Made by a program: the position numbers and the translations under genes. Positions 43,719 to 52,530 of a DNA stretch of 64,000 bases are shown here, piece after piece. Origin of the DNA: Paenibacillus donghaensis (lineage in GTDB: Bacteria > Bacillota > Bacilli > Paenibacillales > Paenibacillaceae); the NCBI RefSeq assembly GCF_002192415.1, contig NZ_CP021780.1:5704001-5768000 (forward strand). The letters run 5' to 3'. The notes under the pieces are model-generated. The model did not search any database. It worked only from the letters and a program-made list of their open reading frames with translations, and was not told the origin of the DNA. Every line of letters begins with the position of its first letter. The first letter of the stretch is position 1.

Positions 43719-44446
43719 TGATGAACTCACGCGATCTGTTGCTGCCGCAGGATATTCCCGCTGTTCAATGTGAAGCATTATCCCTTCATGTTAAGACAAA
43801 AAAGATTCTGGACGCCATAAGCTTCCAGATCCCCCAAGGAAGCATCACCGGCCTGCTCGGCCCGAACGGGGCCGGCAAATCCTCGCTGCTGCGGATTCTG
43901 GCCGGATTAACCCAGCCTGATTCCGGGACCGCACATATCTTCGGCAAGCCTGCGGGGGTAGATCAGCTTGGCCTGTTGTCCCTGCTGCCTGACCGCGGCC
44001 AGCTGCCGGGGTGGCTGACCGTAGAGCAATGGCTGTATTATGCCGGGGGTATCTACCCGGATTGGGATGACAGCCGGGCTGCACAGCTGCTGGAGCAGCT
44101 CAAAGTGCGGCAGGGTACAATGATCTCCACCCTCTCGCGGGGAGAAGAAGCAAGGCTGCAGCTGCTGACCTGCTTGTCCAGACAAGCTCCGCTGATTATT
44201 CTCGATGAGCCTTTTACAGGAGTGGATCTGATCTCACGGGAAGTGATTGCCTCCACAGTCGTTGGTGAGCTCGCCGACGGCACACGCACCTTCCTGATTG
44301 CCACCCATGATATCCGCGAGATGGAGCTGCTGTTTGACCGGCTGATTCTGATCGGCGGCGGACGGATTCAGGCGATTGAAGACGTGGATGCACTGCGCAC
44401 GAGCGGCAAATCCGTGGAATCCCGCTACCGGGAGGTCTTCGCATGA
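43715..44446 (+). CDS. ABC transporter ATP-binding protein
   Basis: The 243-residue ATPase has Walker A GLLGPNGAGKSS, signature TLSRGEEARLQ, Walker B PLIILDEPFTGVD and H-loop LIATHDI. Three tandem ATGs follow GGAGGAACAAGG; the first overlaps the GntR stop. Its own end overlaps the membrane partner by 4 bp (ATGA). Confidence 0.93.
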   Translation: MMMNSRDLLLPQDIPAVQCEALSLHVKTKKILDAISFQIPQGSITGLLGPNGAGKSSLLRILAGLTQPDSGTAHIFGKPAGVDQLGLLSLLPDRGQLPGWLTVEQWLYYAGGIYPDWDDSRAAQLLEQLKVRQGTMISTLSRGEEARLQLLTCLSRQAPLIILDEPFTGVDLISREVIASTVVGELADGTRTFLIATHDIREMELLFDRLILIGGGRIQAIEDVDALRTSGKSVESRYREVFA

Positions 44447-45993
44447 CTGCGCTGAAGCTATTAACCGGGCTGGAGTACAGCCGGTACGGTCTGTCTGGGC
44501 ATGGGAGGAAACAGCAGTGGTTCCGATTTATCCTGATCCTCTGCATGGTGGTGATAGCTGCGTCTTATCTGCTGAGCAAGAATACAGCGCCTCGCGCCCC
44601 TTTTATCTCTGGCTCCCTGTTAATCTGGATACTATCCAGCAACTTTTCAATGTTGCATATGCTGAGAGAGCCTTACGCAGGCCATAAGGCATGGCTGCTG
44701 ACCTTTCCTCACCCCCGTCGGCTGCTGGTCACGGCCAAGGCTCTCAGTATGCTCAGATTCAGCGGAAATTTCGCCTTATTGATCCTGCTCGCAGAGTCGG
44801 CTGTCTATTTCGTATTGGTTCAGTCCGGCTACTATGCGCCACTATCCACCAACGAATGGCTGATTACGATGCTGGCACATGCTGCCTTCGCCATCTGCAT
44901 CCTGCCGGTCAGTATCGTGTTCGGGTTAGCCTCAAGCCTGTTTAAGAGCAGCTTGCCCGTCTTGGGCGTTATCCCTTACCTCTTGCTCTGGCTGCTTCCT
45001 TTCATGGTGCTTCCGTTCGTAAATGCGCCTATACTGGGATGGTATGACTATAAATATAGCTCTGCTCCTTATGTATTGTTCTATACGCTGGCTGTCCTAC
45101 TGTTCGGCTGGCCAGCCGCCTGGCTGCTGCTGAAGCGGATCGCCGGTCATGGAATGACCGCGCTGGAGCGGCCAAGGTATGCACGAGAGCGGCGCGTACA
45201 GGCAAGCGGCCGCATAACCCGTGCCCACAAGACTTCAGGTCACCCGTCCGGCTTCGCTGCGCTGTACCAGCTGGATTCCAGCCGCCTGCGGCAATGGGGC
45301 GGGCTGAAGAGCGTTCAGGCAGCGAAGGTCTGCATTCCGCTGGGGTTAGCCGTGTTATTCTGTTGGCTGTCTACATCTTCCACAGATCCGCTGCCTTTAA
45401 TTCCCATGCTGTTTGTTGTTCCAACCTTGGGCGCTACCATGTGGATGATGATGCGCAGTTCATTTGAACGCAAGCAGCTGATCTGGTGGCTCAGCTTCCC
45501 GCAGAGCCGCCTGCGGCTGCTGCTGTCGTCTATAGCTTCCGTATGGGTTGCAGCTTCACGTGTAAATGTTGTACTAGGCCTATCAGCGCTGGCTGGCCTC
45601 CTGACAGGTCCATTATTTAGCGAGAAGACCCACTTCCCGCTGGCGGAATCACTGCAATGGCTGCTGTTTTCTTTTCTAACCTATACCTTGGTGCTGACCC
45701 TTGCCCTCGGGCTGCTGCAGATCAGCTACTATTTCATGAAATCCAAGGTATTGGCGCTACTGATGCTTCCGCTCTATGTTCTGATCCCATTTCAGCAGGC
45801 ATTTGTGAAGAATGTTATCCTGCACGAGCCACTGGTCAGCAGCGTCCTTCCCGATTATTCCAGACTTGGGCTAGTGGCGCTGATCGGCCTGCCGGTTGCA
45901 ACTCTCAGTGTGCTGGTTGGGGCACAATATATGTATACCCAGCTGGCTGTAAATGCAGATAATGATGCCGCCCTCAGAACAGATTCTCTGTAA
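44443..45993 (+). CDS. Polytopic membrane partner of the YtrA-type ABC transporter
   Basis: The 516-residue protein has about 12 hydrophobic segments in two halves separated by a basic loop near residue 240-275. Given the 4-bp overlap with the ATPase gene, it is the permease of this exporter-like system. I do not recognise a family signature. Related YtrA-controlled transporters respond to cell-wall-active antibiotics, which is only an analogy here. Confidence 0.8.
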   Translation: MTALKLLTGLEYSRYGLSGHGRKQQWFRFILILCMVVIAASYLLSKNTAPRAPFISGSLLIWILSSNFSMLHMLREPYAGHKAWLLTFPHPRRLLVTAKALSMLRFSGNFALLILLAESAVYFVLVQSGYYAPLSTNEWLITMLAHAAFAICILPVSIVFGLASSLFKSSLPVLGVIPYLLLWLLPFMVLPFVNAPILGWYDYKYSSAPYVLFYTLAVLLFGWPAAWLLLKRIAGHGMTALERPRYARERRVQASGRITRAHKTSGHPSGFAALYQLDSSRLRQWGGLKSVQAAKVCIPLGLAVLFCWLSTSSTDPLPLIPMLFVVPTLGATMWMMMRSSFERKQLIWWLSFPQSRLRLLLSSIASVWVAASRVNVVLGLSALAGLLTGPLFSEKTHFPLAESLQWLLFSFLTYTLVLTLALGLLQISYYFMKSKVLALLMLPLYVLIPFQQAFVKNVILHEPLVSSVLPDYSRLGLVALIGLPVATLSVLVGAQYMYTQLAVNADNDAALRTDSL

Positions 45994-46111
45994 AAGAAGC
46001 ATATTAACAGCTTGTTTCACGTAAAAGGTTAATATGGCTTTTTGTAACTATCCGGTTTCCGGCCTTATAATTAGAAGAGTCATGGTCATTCTCATTCCAA
46101 GGAGGCGTTTC

Positions 46112-47815
46112 ATGAATCCCGTCGGCCAGCCCCTACAGCAGCGAGCTTTGTCCAAAAGACTGCTTAGTGCGGGGATCATCGGTGTCCTGCTCTTCGCGCT
46201 GTTCCAGATCTATCCACAGCTGATGTCCAGCTCACCGGACACTGACACCACCGTTATCAGCAAAAGCGAAGCCAAAGCACAGGCCGCAAGGTTTGCGGCA
46301 CAGAAGCTTGGGCTTCAGGCAGACGCAGAGGACCACTGGGGCGTTGTCTACCAGTCCGATTCCGATTTCTACGGCTATATGTCACGGGAGAAGCTGCTGG
46401 GCGAATATGCCAAGCAGCAGTTGGACCAGCGGTATCCGTTTGATGTCTTTCACGTCACCCTGTACCCTGCCAGCTCTGCGGTCAGCAATCTGTCTGTGGA
46501 TCTCAATATGTATACAGGAGAACCTGTCGGCTTCTCCACTCAGGCGGAGACTTCGGCCTCAGGCGGCACTGGCAGGAGCACTTCAGCGGGCAGCAGCCCG
46601 GCTGCAGCCTCTGAAGATGCCGCTCCTCTATCCCTGCAGCAGCAGGAGAGTCTGGCCCGCCCCTGGCTGCAGGAATGGGGGGTGAATCCCTCCAAGCTGC
46701 AAATAGAGCCTGGGACAGGAGACTTCACGCTGGTGTACAGCAACAGCTCCGTGACCATCGGCGAGTCGCGGCTGATGTATAAGTTCAGCTTCTCCCCTCA
46801 GGGCAAAGTTAACCAGTTCAAGGCCGGATTCACCGCGCCGGGCTGGCATACCTCCTATGTGGAGGACCAGGTTACCCTCGGCACAAGGCTGAATCTGTAC
46901 GGCTATTATCTGCCTACCATCGCACTTGCCCTGCTCGCGCTGATCTATAGTATCCTGAGAAGGAGCCATACTTCCTTTGCCCGGGGTGCGTTTCTCAGTG
47001 TGGTCCATTTCGCCATCATGATGGGCAGCACCTACAACTCGCTGCCTGAGACGTTCTCGGATAGCCCGGATGCGCGGCTCAATGCCCTCATTCTGTTTGT
47101 GATCTACACCCTGTTCAGCCTCCTGATGTCTCTGATGCTCTATTTCTCGCTGGTGGCAGGGGATGGCCTGTGGCGCAAGGAGGAAGGTCTCAACCCCTGG
47201 CCCCGGGCCCATGAGCCGGGCTATGGCCAATACGTGCTGGACAGCATCAAGGTCGGTTACGTATGGGCGTTCGTCTTGCTCGGCGTGCAGAGCCTTATGT
47301 TCCTTGTGCTGTCTTTTACCTTGAACAATTGGTATACGACAGATCCGGCGCAGTCGCCCTTCAATATGAAATATGCCTGGCTGCTGCCGGCAGTTGCCTG
47401 GTTGGCGGGACTGTCCGAGGAAGCTATCTATCGCCTGTTCGGCATCCGAATGCTCCAAAAAATCGTCCGCAACACCTTTGCCGCCTGCCTGATCACCACC
47501 CTGATCTGGGCTTTCGGCCATACGCTGTATCCGATCTATCCGGTAAGTTCCCGCCCGATCGAGCTGACCGTGGTGGGGCTGCTGTTCAGCTATATTTTTC
47601 TGCGCTACGGCTTCATCGCTGCCATGTTCAGCCATGTCGTGTTTGACAGCATCCTGATCGGCAGCTCGCTGATCTTCATGCGCGAGCCGGTTAATATCAC
47701 TGCTGGAGCGGTGTCAATCATTCTGCCATTCCTGGTGGCGTATATCGTGTACTGGTTCAACCGCAGGAGACCTCCGGCGGAGCCTTTCCCCGCAGCACGC
47801 AAGTCTTTATACTGA
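46112..47815 (+). CDS. CPBP family intramembrane metalloprotease
   Basis: The 567-residue protein has an N-terminal anchor, an extracellular region of about 250 residues, then several helices. The CPBP (Abi) motifs are GLSEEAIYRLFG (EExxxR), FGHTLYP and HVVFDS. These proteases cleave within the membrane. The ATG has AAGGAGG 6 nt upstream. A weak promoter or readthrough from the ABC operon 118 nt upstream is possible. It ends at a strong terminator. Confidence 0.87.
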   Translation: MNPVGQPLQQRALSKRLLSAGIIGVLLFALFQIYPQLMSSSPDTDTTVISKSEAKAQAARFAAQKLGLQADAEDHWGVVYQSDSDFYGYMSREKLLGEYAKQQLDQRYPFDVFHVTLYPASSAVSNLSVDLNMYTGEPVGFSTQAETSASGGTGRSTSAGSSPAAASEDAAPLSLQQQESLARPWLQEWGVNPSKLQIEPGTGDFTLVYSNSSVTIGESRLMYKFSFSPQGKVNQFKAGFTAPGWHTSYVEDQVTLGTRLNLYGYYLPTIALALLALIYSILRRSHTSFARGAFLSVVHFAIMMGSTYNSLPETFSDSPDARLNALILFVIYTLFSLLMSLMLYFSLVAGDGLWRKEEGLNPWPRAHEPGYGQYVLDSIKVGYVWAFVLLGVQSLMFLVLSFTLNNWYTTDPAQSPFNMKYAWLLPAVAWLAGLSEEAIYRLFGIRMLQKIVRNTFAACLITTLIWAFGHTLYPIYPVSSRPIELTVVGLLFSYIFLRYGFIAAMFSHVVFDSILIGSSLIFMREPVNITAGAVSIILPFLVAYIVYWFNRRRPPAEPFPAARKSLY

Positions 47816-47840
47816 GCAACGGTTAAGCTTAGCGGTCAAA

Positions 47841-47883
47841 AAAAGGGGTGCCCTCAAGCCATGTGGCTGAGGGCACCCCTTTT
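47841..47883 (+). terminator. Terminator after the CPBP protease gene
   Basis: AAAAGGGGTGCCCTCA pairs with TGAGGGCACCCCTTTT (16 bp), with the T run at the end of the stem. Confidence 0.92.
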
Positions 47884-47903
47884 CTTGGGGACACATTGTG
47901 CAA

Positions 47904-48158
47904 GCGGATTCAGAGGCATTTTTGCCTTTCATTTCGGCCGATGCCGCTGCGCAGGCGGATTCAGAGGCATTTTTGCCTTTCATTTCGGCGGATGCCGATG
48001 CGCGAGCGGATTCAAAGGCATTTTTGCCTTTGATTGCCGCGAATGCCGCTGTGCGGGTGGATTCAGCGGCATTTTTGCCTTTCATTTCGGCCGATGCCGC
48101 TGCGCGAGCAGATTCAGAGGCATTTTTGCCTTTCATTTCGGCGAATGCCGCTGCGCGG
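47904..48158. repeat. 51-nt tandem repeat array, five copies
   Basis: Copies start at 47904, 47955, 48006, 48057 and 48108. Each holds the perfect hairpin GGCATTTTTGCC and a GC-rich GATGCCGCTGCGC stretch. Because 51 is a multiple of three, frames stay open on both strands (17-residue blocks such as MKGKNASESA), but none has a ribosome site. The array lies between two convergent terminators. Confidence 0.88.
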
Positions 48159-48223
48159 ACGGCAGCAGTTGCTTGGCTTTAGCTTGCCCGGCAGTTGCTG
48201 AAGCAAGCGGCAACTGCCTCCTC

Positions 48224-48274
48224 AAACAACAAGCAGCGATCCTCCAGTAACCGGAGAATCGCTGCTTGTTGTTT
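48224..48274 (-). terminator. Terminator after uvrC
   Basis: A perfect 17-bp stem (48224-48240, 48258-48274) with an inner CTCC/GGAG lies 1 nt beyond the uvrC stop and ends in GTTGTTT. Confidence 0.9.
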
Positions 48275-48275
48275 G

Positions 48276-50276
48276 TTATTCACTGGCTGGCTCAGACTCC
48301 AGCTCAGCTGCGCCTGGGGCTAGCGGGTCCTCGTCACGCAGCGCGGCCAGGATCTGGCCGGCTAGCTTCTCGCCGATGGAGAGCGGACGGAAATCCTCGA
48401 TCGAGGCTTCCTTGATTTTTTTGAGCGAACCAAAATGCTTCAGCAGCAGCTTCCGCCGCTTATCTCCGATCCCAGGGATCGAATCGAGCTTCGAGATCAC
48501 CATCGATTTGCCCCGCTGCTCGCGGTGGAAGGTGATGGCGAAGCGGTGAACCTCGTCCTGAATCCGCTGCAGCAGGTAGAACTCCTGGCTGTCCCTGCCA
48601 AGCGCCACAGGCTCCGGCGGATCGCCGATTAGCAGCTGCGCCGTCTTGTGCTTGTCATCCTTCACGATCCCGCACACCGGGATGAACAGGCCCAGCTCAT
48701 TCTGCAGAATATCAATCGCCGACGAGATCTGCCCTTTGCCGCCATCGACCACAATAAGGTCGGGCATCGGCAGATCCTCTTTCAGCACCCGCTCATAACG
48801 ACGGCGGATGACCTCGCGCATCGTTTCGTAATCATCCGGTCCTTGTACAGTACGGACCTTGTATTTGCGGTACTCCTTGCGGGCCGGCTTGCCGTCGATA
48901 AACACAACCATCGCGGAGACCGGGTTGGTTCCCTGGATGTTCGAGTTATCGAACGCCTCAATCCGGTTCAGATTGTCCAGTCCCAGGCTCAGCCCCAGGC
49001 TGATGGCCGCCCCGGAGGTGCGTTCCTCGTCCCGCTCGATTAAGCGGAACTTCTCGTCAAGCGCCACCTTGCCGTTCTGGCAGGCCATGCCGACCATCTG
49101 CTTCTTCAGGCCGCGCCGTGGCACCAGCACCTTGACGCCGAGCCATTCCTGCAGCGCAGCTGCGCCCCCGGCGGCATCGACAACACCCGCGGCTGCCGCC
49201 TCCAGAGAAGCGGCCTCGCGCTCTGCGGCATCCTCCGGCGATTCGGGCGCGCCCTCGGAACCGAGGATGTCCTCCTCCGCCGGGGCACGCACCGCGATCA
49301 CCGGCTTAGCGGACTGATACAGCACACTGTCCTCGCGCAGGCTGTCCGGCAGCAGGATCTCCTGCGGCAGCGCCGGATTATCACTGTAATATTGCGTAAC
49401 ATAAGAGATGAAATCGCTGTAGGCTTCCCCATAGAACGGGAAGGCCGAGGAGTGCCGCTGGATCATTTTACCTTGGCGCATATACAGAATCTGCACACAC
49501 ATCCAGCCCTTGTCCACGGCATACCCAAACACATCGCGGTCCCGGGTATCCGGGGTGTTGATGTTCTGCTTCTCCATCAGGGCATCGATATGAATAATCT
49601 GGTCGCGCAGCTCCTTGGCCCGCTCGAAATATAATTCCTCTGCGGCTTCCTGCATCTTTTTCTGCAGATCCTTCTTGATCGCCTCATGCCCGCCGCCGAG
49701 GAAGCCGGCAATGCTCTGGGTAATCTCTTCGTAAGCGGATTTCGGAACTTCCTTCTCGCACGGCGCAAGACACTGGCCCATGTGGTAATAGAGGCAGATT
49801 TCCTTCGGCATCACACCGCATTTGCGCAGCGGATACATCCGGTCAAGCAGCTTCTTGGTCTGGTGGGCGGCATAGGCGTTCGGATACGGCCCGAAATATT
49901 TGGCTTTATCTTTAAGCACCCGGCGCGTAACCTCCAGGCGCGGATGAGCTTCATTGGTTATTTTAAGATAAGGAAAGGTCTTGTCGTCTTTCAGCAGCAC
50001 ATTATAACGCGGCATGTGCTTCTTGATCAGATTGCACTCCAGAATGAGTGCCTCCATATTGCTCGAGGTAACGATATACTCAAAATCCACGATGTTGGCA
50101 ACTAGCCGCTGGGTTTTGCCGTTATGGCTGCCCGTAAAATAAGAACGTACCCGGTTCTTCAGCACCTTAGCCTTGCCGACATAAATAATGGTGCCCTCTT
50201 CATTCTTCATCAGGTAGCATCCGGGCAGGTCCGGCAGCAGCGCCAGCTTATTGCGGATATTATCCATGTAGTCCAT
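48276..50276 (-). CDS. uvrC: Excinuclease ABC subunit C
   Basis: The 666-residue nuclease makes both incisions around DNA lesions marked by UvrAB. It has the GIY-YIG domain ([20 protein letters not shown]), a UVR motif, the RNase H-like endonuclease ([29 protein letters not shown]) and a C-terminal helix-hairpin-helix ([19 protein letters not shown]). An Ala/Glu-rich insert (about 350-395) and an acidic tail lengthen it. GGGGGAG precedes the chosen ATG. It lies downstream of trxA, as in many Bacilli. Confidence 0.96.
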   Translation of the reverse strand: MDYMDNIRNKLALLPDLPGCYLMKNEEGTIIYVGKAKVLKNRVRSYFTGSHNGKTQRLVANIVDFEYIVTSSNMEALILECNLIKKHMPRYNVLLKDDKTFPYLKITNEAHPRLEVTRRVLKDKAKYFGPYPNAYAAHQTKKLLDRMYPLRKCGVMPKEICLYYHMGQCLAPCEKEVPKSAYEEITQSIAGFLGGGHEAIKKDLQKKMQEAAEELYFERAKELRDQIIHIDALMEKQNINTPDTRDRDVFGYAVDKGWMCVQILYMRQGKMIQRHSSAFPFYGEAYSDFISYVTQYYSDNPALPQEILLPDSLREDSVLYQSAKPVIAVRAPAEEDILGSEGAPESPEDAAEREAASLEAAAAGVVDAAGGAAALQEWLGVKVLVPRRGLKKQMVGMACQNGKVALDEKFRLIERDEERTSGAAISLGLSLGLDNLNRIEAFDNSNIQGTNPVSAMVVFIDGKPARKEYRKYKVRTVQGPDDYETMREVIRRRYERVLKEDLPMPDLIVVDGGKGQISSAIDILQNELGLFIPVCGIVKDDKHKTAQLLIGDPPEPVALGRDSQEFYLLQRIQDEVHRFAITFHREQRGKSMVISKLDSIPGIGDKRRKLLLKHFGSLKKIKEASIEDFRPLSIGEKLAGQILAALRDEDPLAPGAAELESEPASE

Positions 50277-50310
50277 GATTTCTCCCCCACCTGCTTGCCA
50301 CAGCATTGCA

Positions 50311-50340
50311 AAACGCCTCCGGAATAAACCGAAGGCGTCT
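50311..50340 (-). terminator. Terminator after trxA
   Basis: ACGCCTCCGG pairs with CCGAAGGCGT (one mismatch), followed by TTTTG on the minus strand, between trxA and uvrC. Confidence 0.8.
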
Positions 50341-50386
50341 AATAACAGGACCCGTTCAGGGCCCTATGCTGCAGCAATCACATCAA

Positions 50387-50704
50387 TTATTGGTGTTTGG
50401 CAACGATATTCTTAAGGGATTCCTTAGAGTTCAGTCCCACTACTTTATCAACGGGTTGACCGTCCTTGAAGAAGATCAAGGTTGGAATGCTCATTACGCC
50501 GAAACGGGAAGCCGTCTCCGGATTCTCATCCACGTTCAACTTCGCAATCTTCACGCTGTCTCCAAGCTCACCGGACAATTCCTCCAGAATTGGAGCAAGC
50601 ATTTTGCAAGGGCCGCACCATGGGGCCCAGAAATCTACAACAACAGTACCCTGGCCTTCCACTTCATTGACGAAGGATTGGTCAGACACGTTAACGATAG
50701 CCAT
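50387..50704 (-). CDS. trxA: Thioredoxin
   Basis: The 105-residue redox protein has the active site WAPWCGPCKM (C30, C33) and the cis-proline loop SIPTLIFF. It reduces disulfides in the cytoplasm using thioredoxin reductase. GGAGGAAT precedes its ATG. A sigma-A promoter and an unusual TGATAA-N5-TTATCA palindrome lie in its leader. Confidence 0.97.
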   Translation of the reverse strand: MAIVNVSDQSFVNEVEGQGTVVVDFWAPWCGPCKMLAPILEELSGELGDSVKIAKLNVDENPETASRFGVMSIPTLIFFKDGQPVDKVVGLNSKESLKNIVAKHQ

Positions 50705-50812
50705 GATATTATTCCTCCTTAAATTTTGCGAAGCAAAGTGTGTTCCTAAGCCTGCGCTTAGTATGGCGAAGATGCTTCGAAATTATTGTAAGCTAATTTG
50801 CTTCATGTAATA

Positions 50813-50829
50813 TGATAACCAGATTATCA
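50813..50829. promoter_or_regulatory. TGATAA-N5-TTATCA palindrome in the trxA leader
   Basis: A perfect 6-5-6 inverted repeat lies 18 bp downstream of the trxA -10. It does not fit the Fur, PerR or Zur spacing I know; the binding protein is unknown. Confidence 0.45.
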
Positions 50830-50846
50830 TTTACCGACACGCTCTA

Positions 50847-50876
50847 AGTATAACATAACTACCTTGCATATGTGAA
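50847..50876 (-). promoter_or_regulatory. Sigma-A promoter of trxA
   Basis: On the minus strand TTCACA (50871-50876), 18 bp, TATACT (50847-50852). It is about 140 nt before the start codon. Confidence 0.6.
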
Positions 50877-50930
50877 ATGTCATATACAATTATATTGCTT
50901 CATAGATAATTTTCGGGCGTATTCTTAGCT

Positions 50931-50959
50931 TTACAAGCGGATTTAAACTCAGATATAAT
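50931..50959 (+). promoter_or_regulatory. Sigma-A promoter of the YqzM-like gene
   Basis: TTACAA, 17 bp, TATAAT, 93 nt before the start codon. Confidence 0.65.
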
Positions 50960-51052
50960 TTAGGAAAGCGCATTAATTGTCAATGACAAACTTCACTCAC
51001 ACACGTCAACCTTACTCCGGCAGCAGCAGGTTATTTCAAGGAGGCTACAGGG

Positions 51053-51211
51053 ATGGATGTCAACACCAAGGTTACGGACCCGCGGGAGCACGTGAATGAG
51101 GAGCCCCGTAATGATCTCGGCGATCTGATGACAGGTTTCTTCGGTATGGCTGCATTTATGAGTGTGGTATTCTTCGGCATGGTGATCGTCAAGTTTATCT
51201 TTTCAGAGTAG
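51053..51211 (+). CDS. YqzM-like small membrane protein (52 aa)
   Basis: A 52-residue peptide has a charged N-terminal half (TKVTDPREHVNEEPRNDLG) and one C-terminal membrane helix (MSVVFFGMVIVKFIF). Size and layout match the YqzM family of Bacilli, of unknown function. AAGGAGG lies 8 nt before the ATG and a good promoter 93 nt upstream. It is monocistronic. Confidence 0.8.
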   Translation: MDVNTKVTDPREHVNEEPRNDLGDLMTGFFGMAAFMSVVFFGMVIVKFIFSE

Positions 51212-51261
51212 AGCAGCCGCAGGCGTTCCACCTGCAGGCTGCCCTGCACATCCTCAGCAGG

Positions 51262-51291
51262 AATCCGGCGCTCCCTAGGGAACGCCGGATT
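51262..51291 (+). terminator. Hairpin downstream of the YqzM-like gene
   Basis: AATCCGGCG pairs with CGCCGGATT around a CCCTAGGG core; TTCTTGTT follows. A second hairpin, GCAGCC...GGCTGC, starts 3 nt after the stop codon. From 51292 to 51555 I see no other feature. Confidence 0.65.
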
Positions 51292-51555
51292 CTTGTTGCC
51301 TTATTCACCATCGTCTGTCCGCGTCTGGCGCTGAATGTTCAACTGGCTATTTTTACAAAATGGGTACTAACTGTTCCCCCTGAATGCTCCACCGGGAAAG
51401 TACACCTTAGGTCACTTCAGCTTCAAACGTATTGGTTGCGGATTGATAAATGACTACGGAAGCCTTCAAGATTTCATTTAAGCGGATCGCATTACGTCGA
51501 ACAGCTCCCCTATGGAGGCGTCTTCACACTATAAACTATTATGGATTAATGCGGC

Positions 51556-52512
51556 TTATCTGCCCGTTCCACGCTGATTCTCCCCATGTAGTGGCACTGC
51601 GTCCACAAACGGGGCAATCCGGTCCATCAGCCGCTGGCCCTTGTAAATCTCCTCGCCGTCCTTGCTGGTGAAGCTAAGATGTTTCTCCAGCCCATCCAGC
51701 GGATAATTCGAGGTATAGAAGGTAGGCTTGCGGTTCATCCGGTAGTTCAGGATCGCGCCCAGCACGTGGTCACGGGCCCAGGGATTCAGATTCTCCGCAC
51801 CGATATCGTCAAAAATCAGCAGATCGCAATTCTTCAATGTATCCACGGTTTCCTTCAGCTTCTGCCCATCCATCATAATCGACTTCAGATCCTCGATGAA
51901 ATCGGGCATATACACGATCACCCCACTGTAGCCGGCCACCGCCAGCTCATGCAGCAGATAGCACATCAGGAAGGTTTTGCCGGTTCCAAAGGTTCCGTGC
52001 AGATAGATCCCGCGCGAGGTCAACCCTTCGTCCTTCACATCCGAAATATAATCAAACACCTTATTCACAGCAGAGACCCGCCGCGGGTCCTTGCCCATAA
52101 TATCTATCTCGTCATAACCGCCGTTCAAGACCCGTTCATCGACATAGAAGCTGCGGATCCGCTTGCGGATATTGTCCTGGTTATCCTGCGCCACCTTCAG
52201 GCGGCAGGGGGTCTTCCGTTCGTACAGATCCGGCGAGCCATTGACGCTCTCTACCGTAAGCTTGCTGTAGTGGCCCTGGAAATCGTTAGGACACTTCTCA
52301 AGTCCCGGGCAATTCGCACAGTGGCGGCTCTCCTCGACATATTGGTACAGCCGGGGCAGATGCAGCCGCAAGCGCGACTCTTCAAGCTCCGGATGCTCTG
52401 CCCGAAGCTGCTTCACCAGCGGATGGTTCAGCAGTCCCTGCTCAAGATCGCGGGAGCGCTGGCGCAGGGCCGGATTATTCATGGAACGCAGCACATCGCC
52501 CATAGATTCCAT
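51556..52512 (-). CDS. dnaI: Primosomal helicase loader DnaI
   Basis: The 318-residue AAA+ protein loads the replicative helicase. It has an N-terminal zinc region (CANCPGLEKCPNDFQGH), then Walker A GTFGTGKT and Walker B LLIFDDIGAE, and ends with a sensor arginine region. It follows dnaB by 18 nt, the usual Bacilli order. Confidence 0.95.
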   Translation of the reverse strand: MESMGDVLRSMNNPALRQRSRDLEQGLLNHPLVKQLRAEHPELEESRLRLHLPRLYQYVEESRHCANCPGLEKCPNDFQGHYSKLTVESVNGSPDLYERKTPCRLKVAQDNQDNIRKRIRSFYVDERVLNGGYDEIDIMGKDPRRVSAVNKVFDYISDVKDEGLTSRGIYLHGTFGTGKTFLMCYLLHELAVAGYSGVIVYMPDFIEDLKSIMMDGQKLKETVDTLKNCDLLIFDDIGAENLNPWARDHVLGAILNYRMNRKPTFYTSNYPLDGLEKHLSFTSKDGEEIYKGQRLMDRIAPFVDAVPLHGENQRGTGR

Positions 52513-52530
52513 GGTAGCACCTCTTTTTCT

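Noticed and set aside
47807..48136. 109-residue minus-strand frame with 17-residue repeats
   Set aside because: It is a by-product of the 51-nt array and runs through the cpbp terminator; no ribosome site precedes it.
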